From contig REDM01000158.1 of assembly GCA_007693485.1 (NCBI GenBank), positions 1 to 34,354 of the forward strand: DNA of 34,354 bases. The letters are read 5' to 3'. Below, in pieces: positions 6,703-14,673 of the stretch. Made by a program: the position numbers and the translations under genes. Source of the stretch: Spirochaetaceae bacterium. Its GTDB lineage: Bacteria > Spirochaetota > Spirochaetia > DSM-27196 > PWMO01. How positions within the stretch are numbered: the stretch's first letter is position 1; each line of letters starts with the position of its first letter. The notes under the pieces are model-generated. The model was not told the DNA's origin. It searched no databases and saw only the letters and a program-made list of their open reading frames with translations.

Positions 6703-8496
6703 ATGAACGAAAATCCCCGCACGATCCTGCTCGTAGAAGATGAACCCGTCACCGCGATAGTCGAACGCAAGACGCTGGAAGCCCACGGCTACCGCGTGAC
6801 GATCGCGGAGAGCGGCGAGCGCGCTGTTGAGCTCGCACTGGGCTCGAGCGAAATCGACCTGATCCTCATGGACATTGATCTGGGGCCGGGAATCGACGGA
6901 ACGTTGGCGGCGCAGGAGATTCTACGATCCCGTTCGGTTCCCATTGTATTCCTGACCAGTCATACCGAGCAGGAAACCGTCGCCAAGGTCAAAGGTATCA
7001 GCGGCTACGGGTACGTGGTCAAGGAGTCGGGAGGCTTCGTTCTGCTGCAGTCGATCAGTATCGCCCTGCAGCTGTTTGAGGCACACCGACACCTTGCCGC
7101 CGAGAGCGAGCAGCGCCGGGATGCTGCAGAGCGACTGCGCATGATCTCGGAGAACATCGTCGACATGGTCGCGCTGGTCGACATGACCGGAACTCGGCTC
7201 TACGTGACTGAGTCTCACCGCCAGCTCGGATACGAACCCGCTGGCCTCATCGGAAGAAGTGTCTTCGATCTGGTTCATCCCAAGGACCTGCCTCCGATTC
7301 AGCAGAAGCTGGCGGAGATCTCGCGGAGCGGTGAGACGGCCTTCGTTGAGTTTCGCATGAGGTTTGCCGACGGCAACTATCGGTGGTGCGAGAGCTCGGG
7401 GAAGGTCGTCTTCGATGATGAGGGCAGACCGCAGTTTGCCGTGGTATGCGCCCGTGACATATCGAGCCGCAAGATGATGGAGCAGAAACAGCGCGACAGC
7501 GAGGCGCGGTACCGTGTGCTTGCAGACCTCACCCTCGAGGGGCTGGTAATCCATCGGCAGGGAGTCGCGGTTGACGTCAATCCCGCGCTCTGTCGGATTT
7601 CAGGATACGAGGAGCACGAACTGATCGGAAACGGTGTGTACCGACTCTTTCACCCTGCCGACCTGCCGATGATTCGCGAGAAGGTTTCCAAGGCGAGTAT
7701 GGAACGATACGAAGCGCGACTGATGCACAAGGACGGCCGAGTGGTCCCCGTCGAGATCGAGGCGCGCAATATCACCGTGAGCGGCGAAGATCTGCGGGTG
7801 GGGGCGATACGCGACATCACCCACCGTAAAGAGGCGGAACGGGCTCTGGAGGCGCAGGTGGCAGAGACACACGCCGTGCTGAAAGAGGTGCAGCACCGGA
7901 TCAAAAACAACTTTGCCACCGTCGAAGGGTTCGTGTCGCTGCAGATTGATTCCGTCCAGAACCCCGAGACCATCGCCGCACTGAACGATGTCTTGTCGCG
8001 CGTGCGCAGCATCCGCGTCCTCTACGAAAAGCTGCTGACCACGCAAACCGGTGAATCGGTATCGGCCCACGGTTACCTCGGCGGGCTGATCGACGAAATC
8101 AGCGCCGCCCATGCGGGAGAACGCGCTCCACGAATTGATTTCGAGATTCAAGACGTACCGTTGTGCGCAGACCGGGCGTTTGCCGTTGGTGTCATTCTCA
8201 CCGAGCTGCTGACCAATGCCATGAAGTACGCGTTTGTCGGTCGCTCCGAGACGGGAACGATTCGCGTCCGGTTCACCGTCACCGCGGACTGCGCTACCTT
8301 GAGCGTCTCAGACGATGGCGTCGGGTTTGCCCCGGACATCACACCCGATACCACGGACAGCTTTGGACTGATGCTGGTTCGCCTCTTCGCCGAACAGCTC
8401 CGTGGTTCGATCTCGATCACTTCGAAGCCGGACTCGGGCACTGAGGCGGTGCTTTCGTGGGTATACGTGCCGCCGAGTGATCCCGGATCCGGATGA
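6703..8496 (+). CDS. Hybrid REC-PAS-PAS-HisKA_2 histidine kinase
   Basis: This soluble protein of 597 residues has an N-terminal receiver domain (about 6-122) with acidic pocket VEDE, phospho-acceptor D57 in LMDIDLG, the switch Thr in VFLTSHT and the conserved Lys in VVKES. Two PAS domains follow (about 140-262, ending CARDISSRK; about 268-378, ending IRDITHRK). Then come the HisKA_2 box VLKEVQHRIKNNF with phospho-His near 398 and a HATPase domain with ILTELLTNAMKYAF, DDGVGF and SFGLMLVRLF. The ATG at 6703 is chosen because the 18 extra codons upstream are Arg-rich and lie outside the REC fold. An N-terminal receiver suggests phosphorelay input or light/stress-type signalling. The kinase core is close to the sensor kinase at 2968-5199, so the two are probably paralogues. 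A diguanylate cyclase starts 64 bp downstream. Confidence 0.9.
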   Translation: MNENPRTILLVEDEPVTAIVERKTLEAHGYRVTIAESGERAVELALGSSEIDLILMDIDLGPGIDGTLAAQEILRSRSVPIVFLTSHTEQETVAKVKGISGYGYVVKESGGFVLLQSISIALQLFEAHRHLAAESEQRRDAAERLRMISENIVDMVALVDMTGTRLYVTESHRQLGYEPAGLIGRSVFDLVHPKDLPPIQQKLAEISRSGETAFVEFRMRFADGNYRWCESSGKVVFDDEGRPQFAVVCARDISSRKMMEQKQRDSEARYRVLADLTLEGLVIHRQGVAVDVNPALCRISGYEEHELIGNGVYRLFHPADLPMIREKVSKASMERYEARLMHKDGRVVPVEIEARNITVSGEDLRVGAIRDITHRKEAERALEAQVAETHAVLKEVQHRIKNNFATVEGFVSLQIDSVQNPETIAALNDVLSRVRSIRVLYEKLLTTQTGESVSAHGYLGGLIDEISAAHAGERAPRIDFEIQDVPLCADRAFAVGVILTELLTNAMKYAFVGRSETGTIRVRFTVTADCATLSVSDDGVGFAPDITPDTTDSFGLMLVRLFAEQLRGSISITSKPDSGTEAVLSWVYVPPSDPGSG

Positions 8497-8560
8497 TCCG
8501 GAACGCGCAGCGCAGGCTTTTTCCCCACCACGGAATCCGTGTACACTCCGGGCGAAACCT

Positions 8561-10144
8561 ATGGAGTATCTCTTCGCACTCACCTACGCCTTCTCGGCCG
8601 GCATGCTTGCCGTTACCATCGTCTCTACGCTGATTACTCAGGACCGCTCGGAACCGCTGGTGCGCGTATTCGTGGCGTTCTGCGTCACAACCGCAGCATG
8701 GAATCTTTCCTACGCGGTGATGGCAATTGTCCCGGATCCCGACGTTGTCGCGATGGTCTATCGCTTGAGTTCGATCGGCTGGGGGCTCAGCCCGTCGCTC
8801 GCCCTCTACTACGGGTACCGGTCGTACGTGACCTATCTGGGAACCAACCGCAACCGCACGGTGGAGATGCTGATCTTCCTGCCTACCCCCTACGTCTGGG
8901 TTGGTGTCTTTTCCGGAACCATGCTGGCGATTGGATTCGAACGAACGCCCTTTGGATGGAGAGAGATCATGGACGCGAGCGCGCCGGCGAACTACATTTT
9001 TGTGGCGCTGACGGTCGCGGCACTGGCGGCGTTTCTCTATTTTGGGGTGGCGATCCGCCGCCGGTGCCGGACCAACCGCGCACGGCTGCACGCCGCACTG
9101 CTCACCTACCCGTTGACGGGAGTGGTCCTGCTCGTAGTGGTCTTTCACCTGACGCTTCCGATCATGGGGGTGGCCACCCTTCCGCCGTCGGCCCAGGTCT
9201 TCATTGCCGCATGGCTGGTGGTTGTCGGAAGCCTGCTCAACCGATACCCGGTCTTCACCGTCTCTCCCCGGATTGCCGCCGACATCATCGTAAACTCCAT
9301 GTCGGATGTCTGCCTCCTGCTGTCCAACGACGGAACGATTCAGGCCGCAAATCCGGTGACGCACACCCTGCTGGGATACGATCCGGCTCAGCTGGTCGGC
9401 CGGCCCGTGGGATCACTGTTCGCCGGGGGGACCTCCCTTGCCGCACACACCGTCACGGACATCGCTGAGGTTCTCCGGGATGGGGCGCCACAAGAGTGGC
9501 CCGCGACAGAACGAACGGAAGTCCTGATGCATACCGCGTCGGGCGGGACCATCCCCTGCACGGTAACCGCCACGGTGGTGCACGATTCGCTGCGCGATCC
9601 GGTTGGATCGGTAGTCATCGCCCGGGAAATCCGTGAGCTGAAGCGGCTCGCCTCCCTCGCCTCAACCGATACGCTGACCGGCGCCATGAACCGGCGCCGA
9701 ATTGAAGAGCTCATCGAGCACGCGTTCAGCGACACCGGGAGGAGGAGTTCCAAACCATTTTCGGTCATGATGATGGATCTCGACCACTTCAAGAGCGTGA
9801 ACGACGACCTCGGCCACGAGGCTGGAGACCGGGTGCTCATTCAGTTCAGCGAGATCGTGCGTTCTTCCGTGCGAGAAGAGGATTGGTTTGCACGCTGGGG
9901 CGGAGAAGAGTTCATTGTGGTGGCCCCGGAGACCTCCGACGGGACGCTTGCGGCGGTGGCCGAACGAATTCGAAACCGTGTGGCCGAGTACGATTTCGGC
10001 ATTGGACGACAGGTCACGTGCAGCTTTGGCGTGGCACAAGCGGGCGCTCATGAGAGTGCCCCGTCTGCGATCAAGCGGGCGGACGACGCGATGTATCAGG
10101 CGAAGCAGTCCGGCCGCAACCGGGTTGTGATCACGGAGGAGTGA
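8561..10144 (+). CDS. Membrane-anchored PAS-GGDEF diguanylate cyclase
   Basis: The 527-residue protein starts with about seven hydrophobic segments (1-235), resembling the 7TM sensor region found ahead of some histidine kinases. A PAS domain follows (about 240-350; SNDGTIQAANPVTHTLLGYD, then VIAREIRELKRL), then a GGDEF domain (about 355-525). The active-site signature is intact as GGEEF (447-451). An RxxD inhibitory site (REED, 438-441) sits five residues upstream, so feedback inhibition by c-di-GMP is expected. It should make c-di-GMP from GTP at the membrane. ATG at 8561 is chosen as the start because the frame upstream overlaps the kinase gene and has no membrane character. Its stop codon directly abuts the next ATG, and the upstream kinase may feed into it. 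Confidence 0.9.
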   Translation: MEYLFALTYAFSAGMLAVTIVSTLITQDRSEPLVRVFVAFCVTTAAWNLSYAVMAIVPDPDVVAMVYRLSSIGWGLSPSLALYYGYRSYVTYLGTNRNRTVEMLIFLPTPYVWVGVFSGTMLAIGFERTPFGWREIMDASAPANYIFVALTVAALAAFLYFGVAIRRRCRTNRARLHAALLTYPLTGVVLLVVVFHLTLPIMGVATLPPSAQVFIAAWLVVVGSLLNRYPVFTVSPRIAADIIVNSMSDVCLLLSNDGTIQAANPVTHTLLGYDPAQLVGRPVGSLFAGGTSLAAHTVTDIAEVLRDGAPQEWPATERTEVLMHTASGGTIPCTVTATVVHDSLRDPVGSVVIAREIRELKRLASLASTDTLTGAMNRRRIEELIEHAFSDTGRRSSKPFSVMMMDLDHFKSVNDDLGHEAGDRVLIQFSEIVRSSVREEDWFARWGGEEFIVVAPETSDGTLAAVAERIRNRVAEYDFGIGRQVTCSFGVAQAGAHESAPSAIKRADDAMYQAKQSGRNRVVITEE

Positions 10145-10891
10145 ATGGAACTCTCACTCGCGGCGCTGCCGCTGATTGCGCTGGCAGGTACCGCCGCCGG
10201 ATTCATCAACGTAGTGGCCGGCGGTGGATCGCTGATCACCCTGCCGGTGCTGATCTTTCTGGGCATGCCCCCGGCAATGGCAAACGGGACCAACCGAATC
10301 GCCCAGGTAGGTCAGAACAGCATGGCGGTCTATCGCTTCCGGGCGAAGGGGTTTTTCCCGTGGCGGGAAGGCATCATTCTGGGCATTGCCGCTTCCGCCG
10401 GCGCCCTCGTCGGCAGCCGCGTGGCCGTTGACATCGAGCCGGGCCTCTTCAACCGGATTCTCGCCGGGGTAATGGTAATCGTGCTGATCCTGACGCTCAC
10501 CGGCGGGAAGCGTCCGGAAGGGGGCGCCCAAGAGATCAAACGGTGGGGCGCGCTGATTCCAGCCTTTTTCCTGATTGGCATCTACGGAGGTTTCATCCAG
10601 GCCGGGGTGGGGTTCCTGATCATGGGCGCGTGCAGCCGCCTGAGCTCCGCCGGGCTGGTGCTGACCAACGCGTTGAAAGTCATGGTGGTCTTTATCTACA
10701 CCTTCCCGGCACTGGCGATGTTTGTCTATTTTGGTCAGGTCGACTGGGTGGCCGGTCTGGTACTCGCTGCGGGCAGTACCACCGGGGCGTGGCTCGGCGC
10801 GCAGTTCTCGGTCAGCAAGGGCGATCGATGGATCAAGCTGGTGCTGACGGTTGCGGTCCTGGCGATGGCGATTCGGCTGTTCTTTTTTTAG
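10145..10891 (+). CDS. TauE/SafE-family membrane permease
   Basis: This 248-residue integral membrane protein has about eight hydrophobic helices. The N-terminal repeat signature GFINVVAGGGSLITLPVL with NGTNRIAQ is diagnostic of the TauE/SafE family, as is the second repeat (QAGVGFLIMG, then LVLTNALKV). Members export sulfite, sulfoacetate and other small anions, or move unrelated substrates. The ATG directly follows the diguanylate cyclase stop, so the two are co-transcribed. It is thus not part of the sulfo-TK transcript, although its 3' end lies 39 bp from the GH116 stop and a sulfonate-export role is possible. Confidence 0.85.
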   Translation: MELSLAALPLIALAGTAAGFINVVAGGGSLITLPVLIFLGMPPAMANGTNRIAQVGQNSMAVYRFRAKGFFPWREGIILGIAASAGALVGSRVAVDIEPGLFNRILAGVMVIVLILTLTGGKRPEGGAQEIKRWGALIPAFFLIGIYGGFIQAGVGFLIMGACSRLSSAGLVLTNALKVMVVFIYTFPALAMFVYFGQVDWVAGLVLAAGSTTGAWLGAQFSVSKGDRWIKLVLTVAVLAMAIRLFFF

Positions 10892-10908
10892 TCAGTGTGA
10901 AGTGCTGT

Positions 10909-10930
10909 GAAGTGGTGCGAAAATTGTGCT
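10909..10930 (+). repeat. 22-bp direct repeat, left copy
   Basis: This sequence is identical to 22009-22030 and contains GTGGTGCGAAAATTGTGCT. It sits in the short gap between the converging TauE/SafE and GH116 genes and ends on the last base of the GH116 stop codon. Just left of it, GTGAAGTGCTGTGAAGTGG shows a further short tandem repetition. Together with the right copy it brackets the GH116-ROK-sqw block. Confidence 0.95.
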
Positions 10931-13383
10931 TATCCGGCTGCGAGATCCAGAAACCAGACCGCGAGCGGACGCATATTCATGGGCGCGCGGAACCGTCCTT
11001 CGGCGTCCCACGCTGCCGGTGTGCGAAACTGCAGGCCAGCGGGCCCGGTGAGCATGCCGACCATCGCGTCGCAGATTTCGCGGGACTCCGCATCCAGGCC
11101 ATAGAAGCGCATCATTGCGGCGGTCATCCACGCCGATCCCACGATTACCTCGTTGACCTGAAGCTCGTCACCGCCGTCACCAGAGAAGCGGGTCTGGCCC
11201 TTCGCCGCAAGCAGTAGGGGGCCAACCCGCCCGTCGGCGTACTGCGTGAAACAGTAGCGGTGCGCGGCCCGCAGGTGGGAGCGTATGGTCTCCCGGTCGA
11301 TATCGGAGATCAGACCACCAAGACCCGCCGCGTCCGCCAGAAAGAACCCCAGCACCGAGTCTCCCATGATGCAGTCGGCGTATTTGCCGGTGTCGCTCAC
11401 GCGGTAGTACTCGCCGGTCCAGAGCGCATCCACAAATGAGTGCTGCGCGGTCTGCAGCCTGCGGCGACACTCCGCCTCCAGCTCGCCATCGGAGAACTCC
11501 TCCGACCATCGAACCAGGGCCGCGAGCGCACCGATGGTGAGGCTCCCACTGTAAGCGGCTCGACCACGGATACCGAGGTTGTCCCAGGTGCTGTCGCCAA
11601 ACTCGTCGTGGACCGGCAGCCCGACGGTGGGGTCCGCCTGAGCCAGGGCGAAGAGCGCCGCCTCCCGGACGGTACGCCATTCGGTGTCATTGAGACGGTG
11701 GCCGGTGACTCGGTGATGCAGCGCGAGGCTGAGCAGGAAGGCAGGATTATGGTCCTTCCAGAGGTTGGAGTTGTCGCGCATCTGGTAGCCGTTGATGCGA
11801 TGCCACGGGTCTTCCATCACGGAGCCCAGATCGTGAGGAATCTTGCCCGCCACCGTCAGCCGCGCCATGGTTTCGGTACGGTAGATCAATTTCTCTTCGG
11901 CGAGTTCGATGGGTACCGTGGACAGCAGGTCACCAAACACGTTCCGCGCGGCGTCGGGCCACCATCGGGCCACCGCGTACCACGCGTAGGGCCAGAGGTC
12001 GCTGGTATTATAGTAGCAATACCCGATGTCGTAGCCCTCAAGGATGCCGAAGTGCTCACCGCCGCCGAGCAGCGGCGGTTCAATTCCGTGATCACGCTGA
12101 TCCACGCAGCCGTCCACCCAGACGGTACCGCCCCCGTTCAGAAAGGAGAGCTCGTTGATCATGAGACCGGCAAGCCCCGGCGCCTCGCGCACCCCGCCGA
12201 TCACCGCGGCGTGCCATGTGGCGATCGTCTCACGCCAGCCATCCATATGCGCGCGGGCGAGATCAATCATCTCCAGCGAGCGGCCTGCCTCGCGCCCAAA
12301 GAGCCGACAGTGCCGCCGATACCAGCTTCGACCACTTCCGAATCGAACGAGGGGCCAGTCGAACACAACGATGAAATCGAGGCGAGCCGATGCACCGGGA
12401 GCCAGGGTACACCCGCAGCTGGCGGCGGAACCGATTGCCTCATCCCAGTGTGCGGTCCACTCGCGGTTGGATTGAGGCAGGCGCCCGGTGGTGCGAAAAT
12501 TGTGCTCGGCCCACGCCACCGTGTGGCCCTGCTGATGGGGCGGCCGGTCGATGGCATTCTGTCCCGCCTTGAAGCAGCTCTCGTACGACACCCGTGGCTC
12601 GGATACCCCCGGCAGGCTGCTGGAATCCCCGCCGAGGCCGGCCCAGAGCACGGTCGTCCCTTCCATGTCACCGACTACCGGCCGCTCGGGGTGGCGCAGC
12701 TGACGGACCGAGACTCCGCCGGCGCCCGCTTCCGCAAGTCGAGCAGTGTTGCCCGAGTGGGTCTGGGAGGGCCAGCTGCGTGCGGGTCGGTCGACCGACG
12801 GCATCTGCTGGACGCGCCAGCCGAGCTGGTTTGGCCAGAAGCAGGCGGCGTCCACGTCCACCTCGGTGCTCCCAACGTTCCGCACGGTGAGCGAGGCGAT
12901 CCAGAGCGGCAGACTCGAGGCGTCCGAATCGCCGGGTATGATCGGAGAGAAGAACTCGGCGGCAATCTCCAGCGGGACGTCGGCGTGCGAATAGGTTTCG
13001 TGAATCACGGGGAAGAGCGAGAAGACCTCTCGACTGCCGGAACTCGCGTTCGTGCCCGACTCGGCGAGGCGAAACGCATCGGAGGCCGACGACGAGCTCC
13101 ATCGGACGGTGAAAAACGCTTCGTCGATGGTCTGGTTCACGTGGTGGCCGTTCTGCAGGTGCCAGCGCGAGAATCGGCCGTCGAGGTTTCGCCCACAGAC
13201 CGGCGCCCCCATTCCCCCGAGGAACATCCCCGTCAGGGGACCGTCGTCCTGACTCGCCGGTTTGGCCCGATACGGAGCGCGATGCGCGGTTTCGGGAAAC
13301 GGATAGCGATGCCCGTGCTGGAGGATGTCGCGGCGGGAGGTAACAGCGTCCCACGGATCACAGCGTGGCTCGCGGTCGGGCAT
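10930..13383 (-). CDS. GH116-family (GBA2-like) glycoside hydrolase
   Basis: This 817-residue protein has the two-domain plan of GH116. An N-terminal beta-rich domain opens with LTGMFLGGMGAPVCGRNLDG and DGRFSRWHLQNGHH, and a C-terminal (alpha/alpha)6 catalytic domain follows. The nucleophile motif INELSFLNGGGTVW gives E411. The acid/base motif TWDNLGIRGRAAYSGSL gives D601. Both match the FNELYFLADGGT and D..GxSAYCGGLW regions of characterised members. The family is retaining and beta-specific (beta-glucosidase, beta-xylosidase, glucosylceramidase). No signal peptide is seen, so it should be cytoplasmic. ATG at 13383 is chosen for its GAGAGG ribosome-binding site; an upstream in-frame extension runs into the regulator gene. 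It lies 10 bp downstream of the ROK regulator and probably shares its transcript, which ties it to the sulfo-TK operon. Confidence 0.8.
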   Translation of the reverse strand: MPDREPRCDPWDAVTSRRDILQHGHRYPFPETAHRAPYRAKPASQDDGPLTGMFLGGMGAPVCGRNLDGRFSRWHLQNGHHVNQTIDEAFFTVRWSSSSASDAFRLAESGTNASSGSREVFSLFPVIHETYSHADVPLEIAAEFFSPIIPGDSDASSLPLWIASLTVRNVGSTEVDVDAACFWPNQLGWRVQQMPSVDRPARSWPSQTHSGNTARLAEAGAGGVSVRQLRHPERPVVGDMEGTTVLWAGLGGDSSSLPGVSEPRVSYESCFKAGQNAIDRPPHQQGHTVAWAEHNFRTTGRLPQSNREWTAHWDEAIGSAASCGCTLAPGASARLDFIVVFDWPLVRFGSGRSWYRRHCRLFGREAGRSLEMIDLARAHMDGWRETIATWHAAVIGGVREAPGLAGLMINELSFLNGGGTVWVDGCVDQRDHGIEPPLLGGGEHFGILEGYDIGYCYYNTSDLWPYAWYAVARWWPDAARNVFGDLLSTVPIELAEEKLIYRTETMARLTVAGKIPHDLGSVMEDPWHRINGYQMRDNSNLWKDHNPAFLLSLALHHRVTGHRLNDTEWRTVREAALFALAQADPTVGLPVHDEFGDSTWDNLGIRGRAAYSGSLTIGALAALVRWSEEFSDGELEAECRRRLQTAQHSFVDALWTGEYYRVSDTGKYADCIMGDSVLGFFLADAAGLGGLISDIDRETIRSHLRAAHRYCFTQYADGRVGPLLLAAKGQTRFSGDGGDELQVNEVIVGSAWMTAAMMRFYGLDAESREICDAMVGMLTGPAGLQFRTPAAWDAEGRFRAPMNMRPLAVWFLDLAAG
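12488..12506 (+). repeat. 19-bp internal copy of the flanking repeat
   Basis: GTGGTGCGAAAATTGTGCT, identical to the core of the repeats at 10909 and 22009 and in the same orientation, lies inside the GH116 coding sequence, where the minus strand encodes EHNFRTT. A 19-bp chance match in a window this size is very unlikely. Confidence 0.9.
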
Positions 13384-13393
13384 CACCAACCTC

Positions 13394-14527
13394 TCAGGAC
13401 GCGCCCTGGAAGAACTGCTGGAAGACCAGATCGGTGGCGCCGTAGCATGCCTGGACCGGGTCGTACACAATCGAAATTACGTGGCGCTCGGGCAGCGTGC
13501 GCCGGGCTACGTCACCGAGGAGCCGCGCGAGCGAGGCGTACCGCGCAATGATCAGCACCGCCTTGGTATGAAATAGGTGGTCCAGGTTGCGAAGCGCCGC
13601 CGCGAAGACCGCCTGCGGGAACTCCAGAGCGTCGGCAAACTCCTGTGGTGACAGGCGCGCCTCTGCTTCATCCCACGTGCCGACGCCGAAGCGCTCCTGC
13701 AGCACCTCAAGCACCGCACGCTCCGAAACCACCGACTCGAGGCTTCGACCGCCGGGCTCGATTTCGGTGCGCCCCACCTCCAGAACCGTGGAGTGACCGT
13801 TCAGGAAAATCTTACCCTGATTGACGAGCGCACCACCGACGCCGGACCGCACCAGCACCGCTAGCAGGCTGTCCTGTCCGCGCGCATCACCGTAGTGGTA
13901 CGAACTCGAGGCTACCACCGAGGCGTTGTTGTGCACCAGCACGGGCGCACCAAACCGATCCTCAAAGTGAGCCTTGAGGTTGAACCCGGCGAGCCCTTCG
14001 ATCCGCTCGTACTCCAGAACCACGCCGGTGACCGTATCGATCATCCCCGGCGATGCAACGCCGATCCCAAGCAGCTCACCGGCGCTGATTCGGCTTTCGG
14101 AGATAGCCGTGCGGATCATGTCGTCGATTGCTTCGAGAATGTGATCGCAATGGGGTGCGGGATCGAGCTCGCGGGTCGTGTGGTAGATAACGTCGTTGCG
14201 GAAGTTGACCACAATCACCGAGGCGGTCTGGATCGAAAAATCGACGCCAACCGCATATCCGCTGTCAGGATTGACCGAGAAGAAGCTCGGACGCCGCCCC
14301 TTTCGCTCGCCGGCCGCGCCGGCGTCGTCCTCGGCACAGGATTCGCAGTGCTGGATCAGCTGTTCGGCCTCCAGCTTGGCAAATATGCGGTAGACGGTCG
14401 GAGCCTTGAGGCCGGTTTGCTGCACCACCTGGGACTGGGATAGCCGCTGATGCTGGAAGATGAGATTCAGGACCAGCTTTTCGTTGGTCTCGCGGATGTC
14501 GTTACTGCGCAGCGGTTGTCGGACCAA
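13394..14527 (-). CDS. ROK-family transcriptional regulator lacking the zinc motif
   Basis: The 377-residue protein has an N-terminal winged HTH (about 10-70; LVLNLIFQHQRLSQSQVVQQ, then GLKAPTVYRIFAKLEAEQLI) followed by a ROK sugar-kinase-like domain. That domain starts near YAVGVDFSIQTASVIVVNF and includes GIGVASPGMID and VRSGVGGALVNQGKIFLNG. The usual cysteine-rich zinc site (CxCGxxGCxE) is absent: after the GHSTVLEVGR segment the sequence goes straight to GRSLESVVSERAV. The protein probably lacks kinase activity and acts as a sugar-responsive repressor. Translation starts at TTG with GGGAAG six bases upstream. It is divergent from sqwG, and a palindrome over the sqw start site is the likely operator. 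The GH116 gene follows by 10 bp. Confidence 0.88.
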   Translation of the reverse strand: MVRQPLRSNDIRETNEKLVLNLIFQHQRLSQSQVVQQTGLKAPTVYRIFAKLEAEQLIQHCESCAEDDAGAAGERKGRRPSFFSVNPDSGYAVGVDFSIQTASVIVVNFRNDVIYHTTRELDPAPHCDHILEAIDDMIRTAISESRISAGELLGIGVASPGMIDTVTGVVLEYERIEGLAGFNLKAHFEDRFGAPVLVHNNASVVASSSYHYGDARGQDSLLAVLVRSGVGGALVNQGKIFLNGHSTVLEVGRTEIEPGGRSLESVVSERAVLEVLQERFGVGTWDEAEARLSPQEFADALEFPQAVFAAALRNLDHLFHTKAVLIIARYASLARLLGDVARRTLPERHVISIVYDPVQACYGATDLVFQQFFQGAS

Positions 14528-14596
14528 AGTTACTTCCCAAAAGAAAGATTATCCAGCATACCCCGGAACCGCCCGTCTGTACAGCGGTTTCTCCTA

Positions 14597-14625
14597 TTTA
14601 CAGATGCGGGAAGCCGTGCTACTAT
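14597..14625 (+). promoter_or_regulatory. Promoter of the sqw operon
   Basis: TTTACA (14597-14602), a 17-bp spacer and TACTAT (14620-14625) form a good sigma-70-type promoter, placing the start site near 14632. The first gene follows with AAGGAG at 14663-14668 and ATG at 14674. Confidence 0.7.
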
Positions 14626-14629
14626 TCTT

Positions 14630-14650
14630 TTACTTAGTTTCCGTAAGTAA
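14630..14650. promoter_or_regulatory. Palindromic operator TTACTTA-N7-TAAGTAA
   Basis: Two perfect 7-bp inverted arms are separated by 7 bp and centred about 8 bp past the predicted start site of the sqw promoter. The layout, AT-rich arms starting TTA and ending TAA around a short spacer, resembles known ROK operators such as those of XylR and NagC. Binding here would block transcription initiation or clearance. The divergent ROK gene 13394-14527 is the obvious candidate repressor. That assignment is inferred from position. Confidence 0.7.
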
Positions 14651-14673
14651 TATAACCCCATCAAGGAGTTTTC

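Noticed and set aside
10145-10891. TauE/SafE permease as the sulfoacetate exporter of the sulfo-TK operon
   Set aside because: It is joined to the diguanylate cyclase transcript and lies just outside the flanking repeat; only proximity supports the idea.
11440-13551. A 703-codon plus-strand ORF opposite GH116
   Set aside because: It is long only because GC-rich codons leave few antisense stops; the minus strand carries conserved catalytic motifs.
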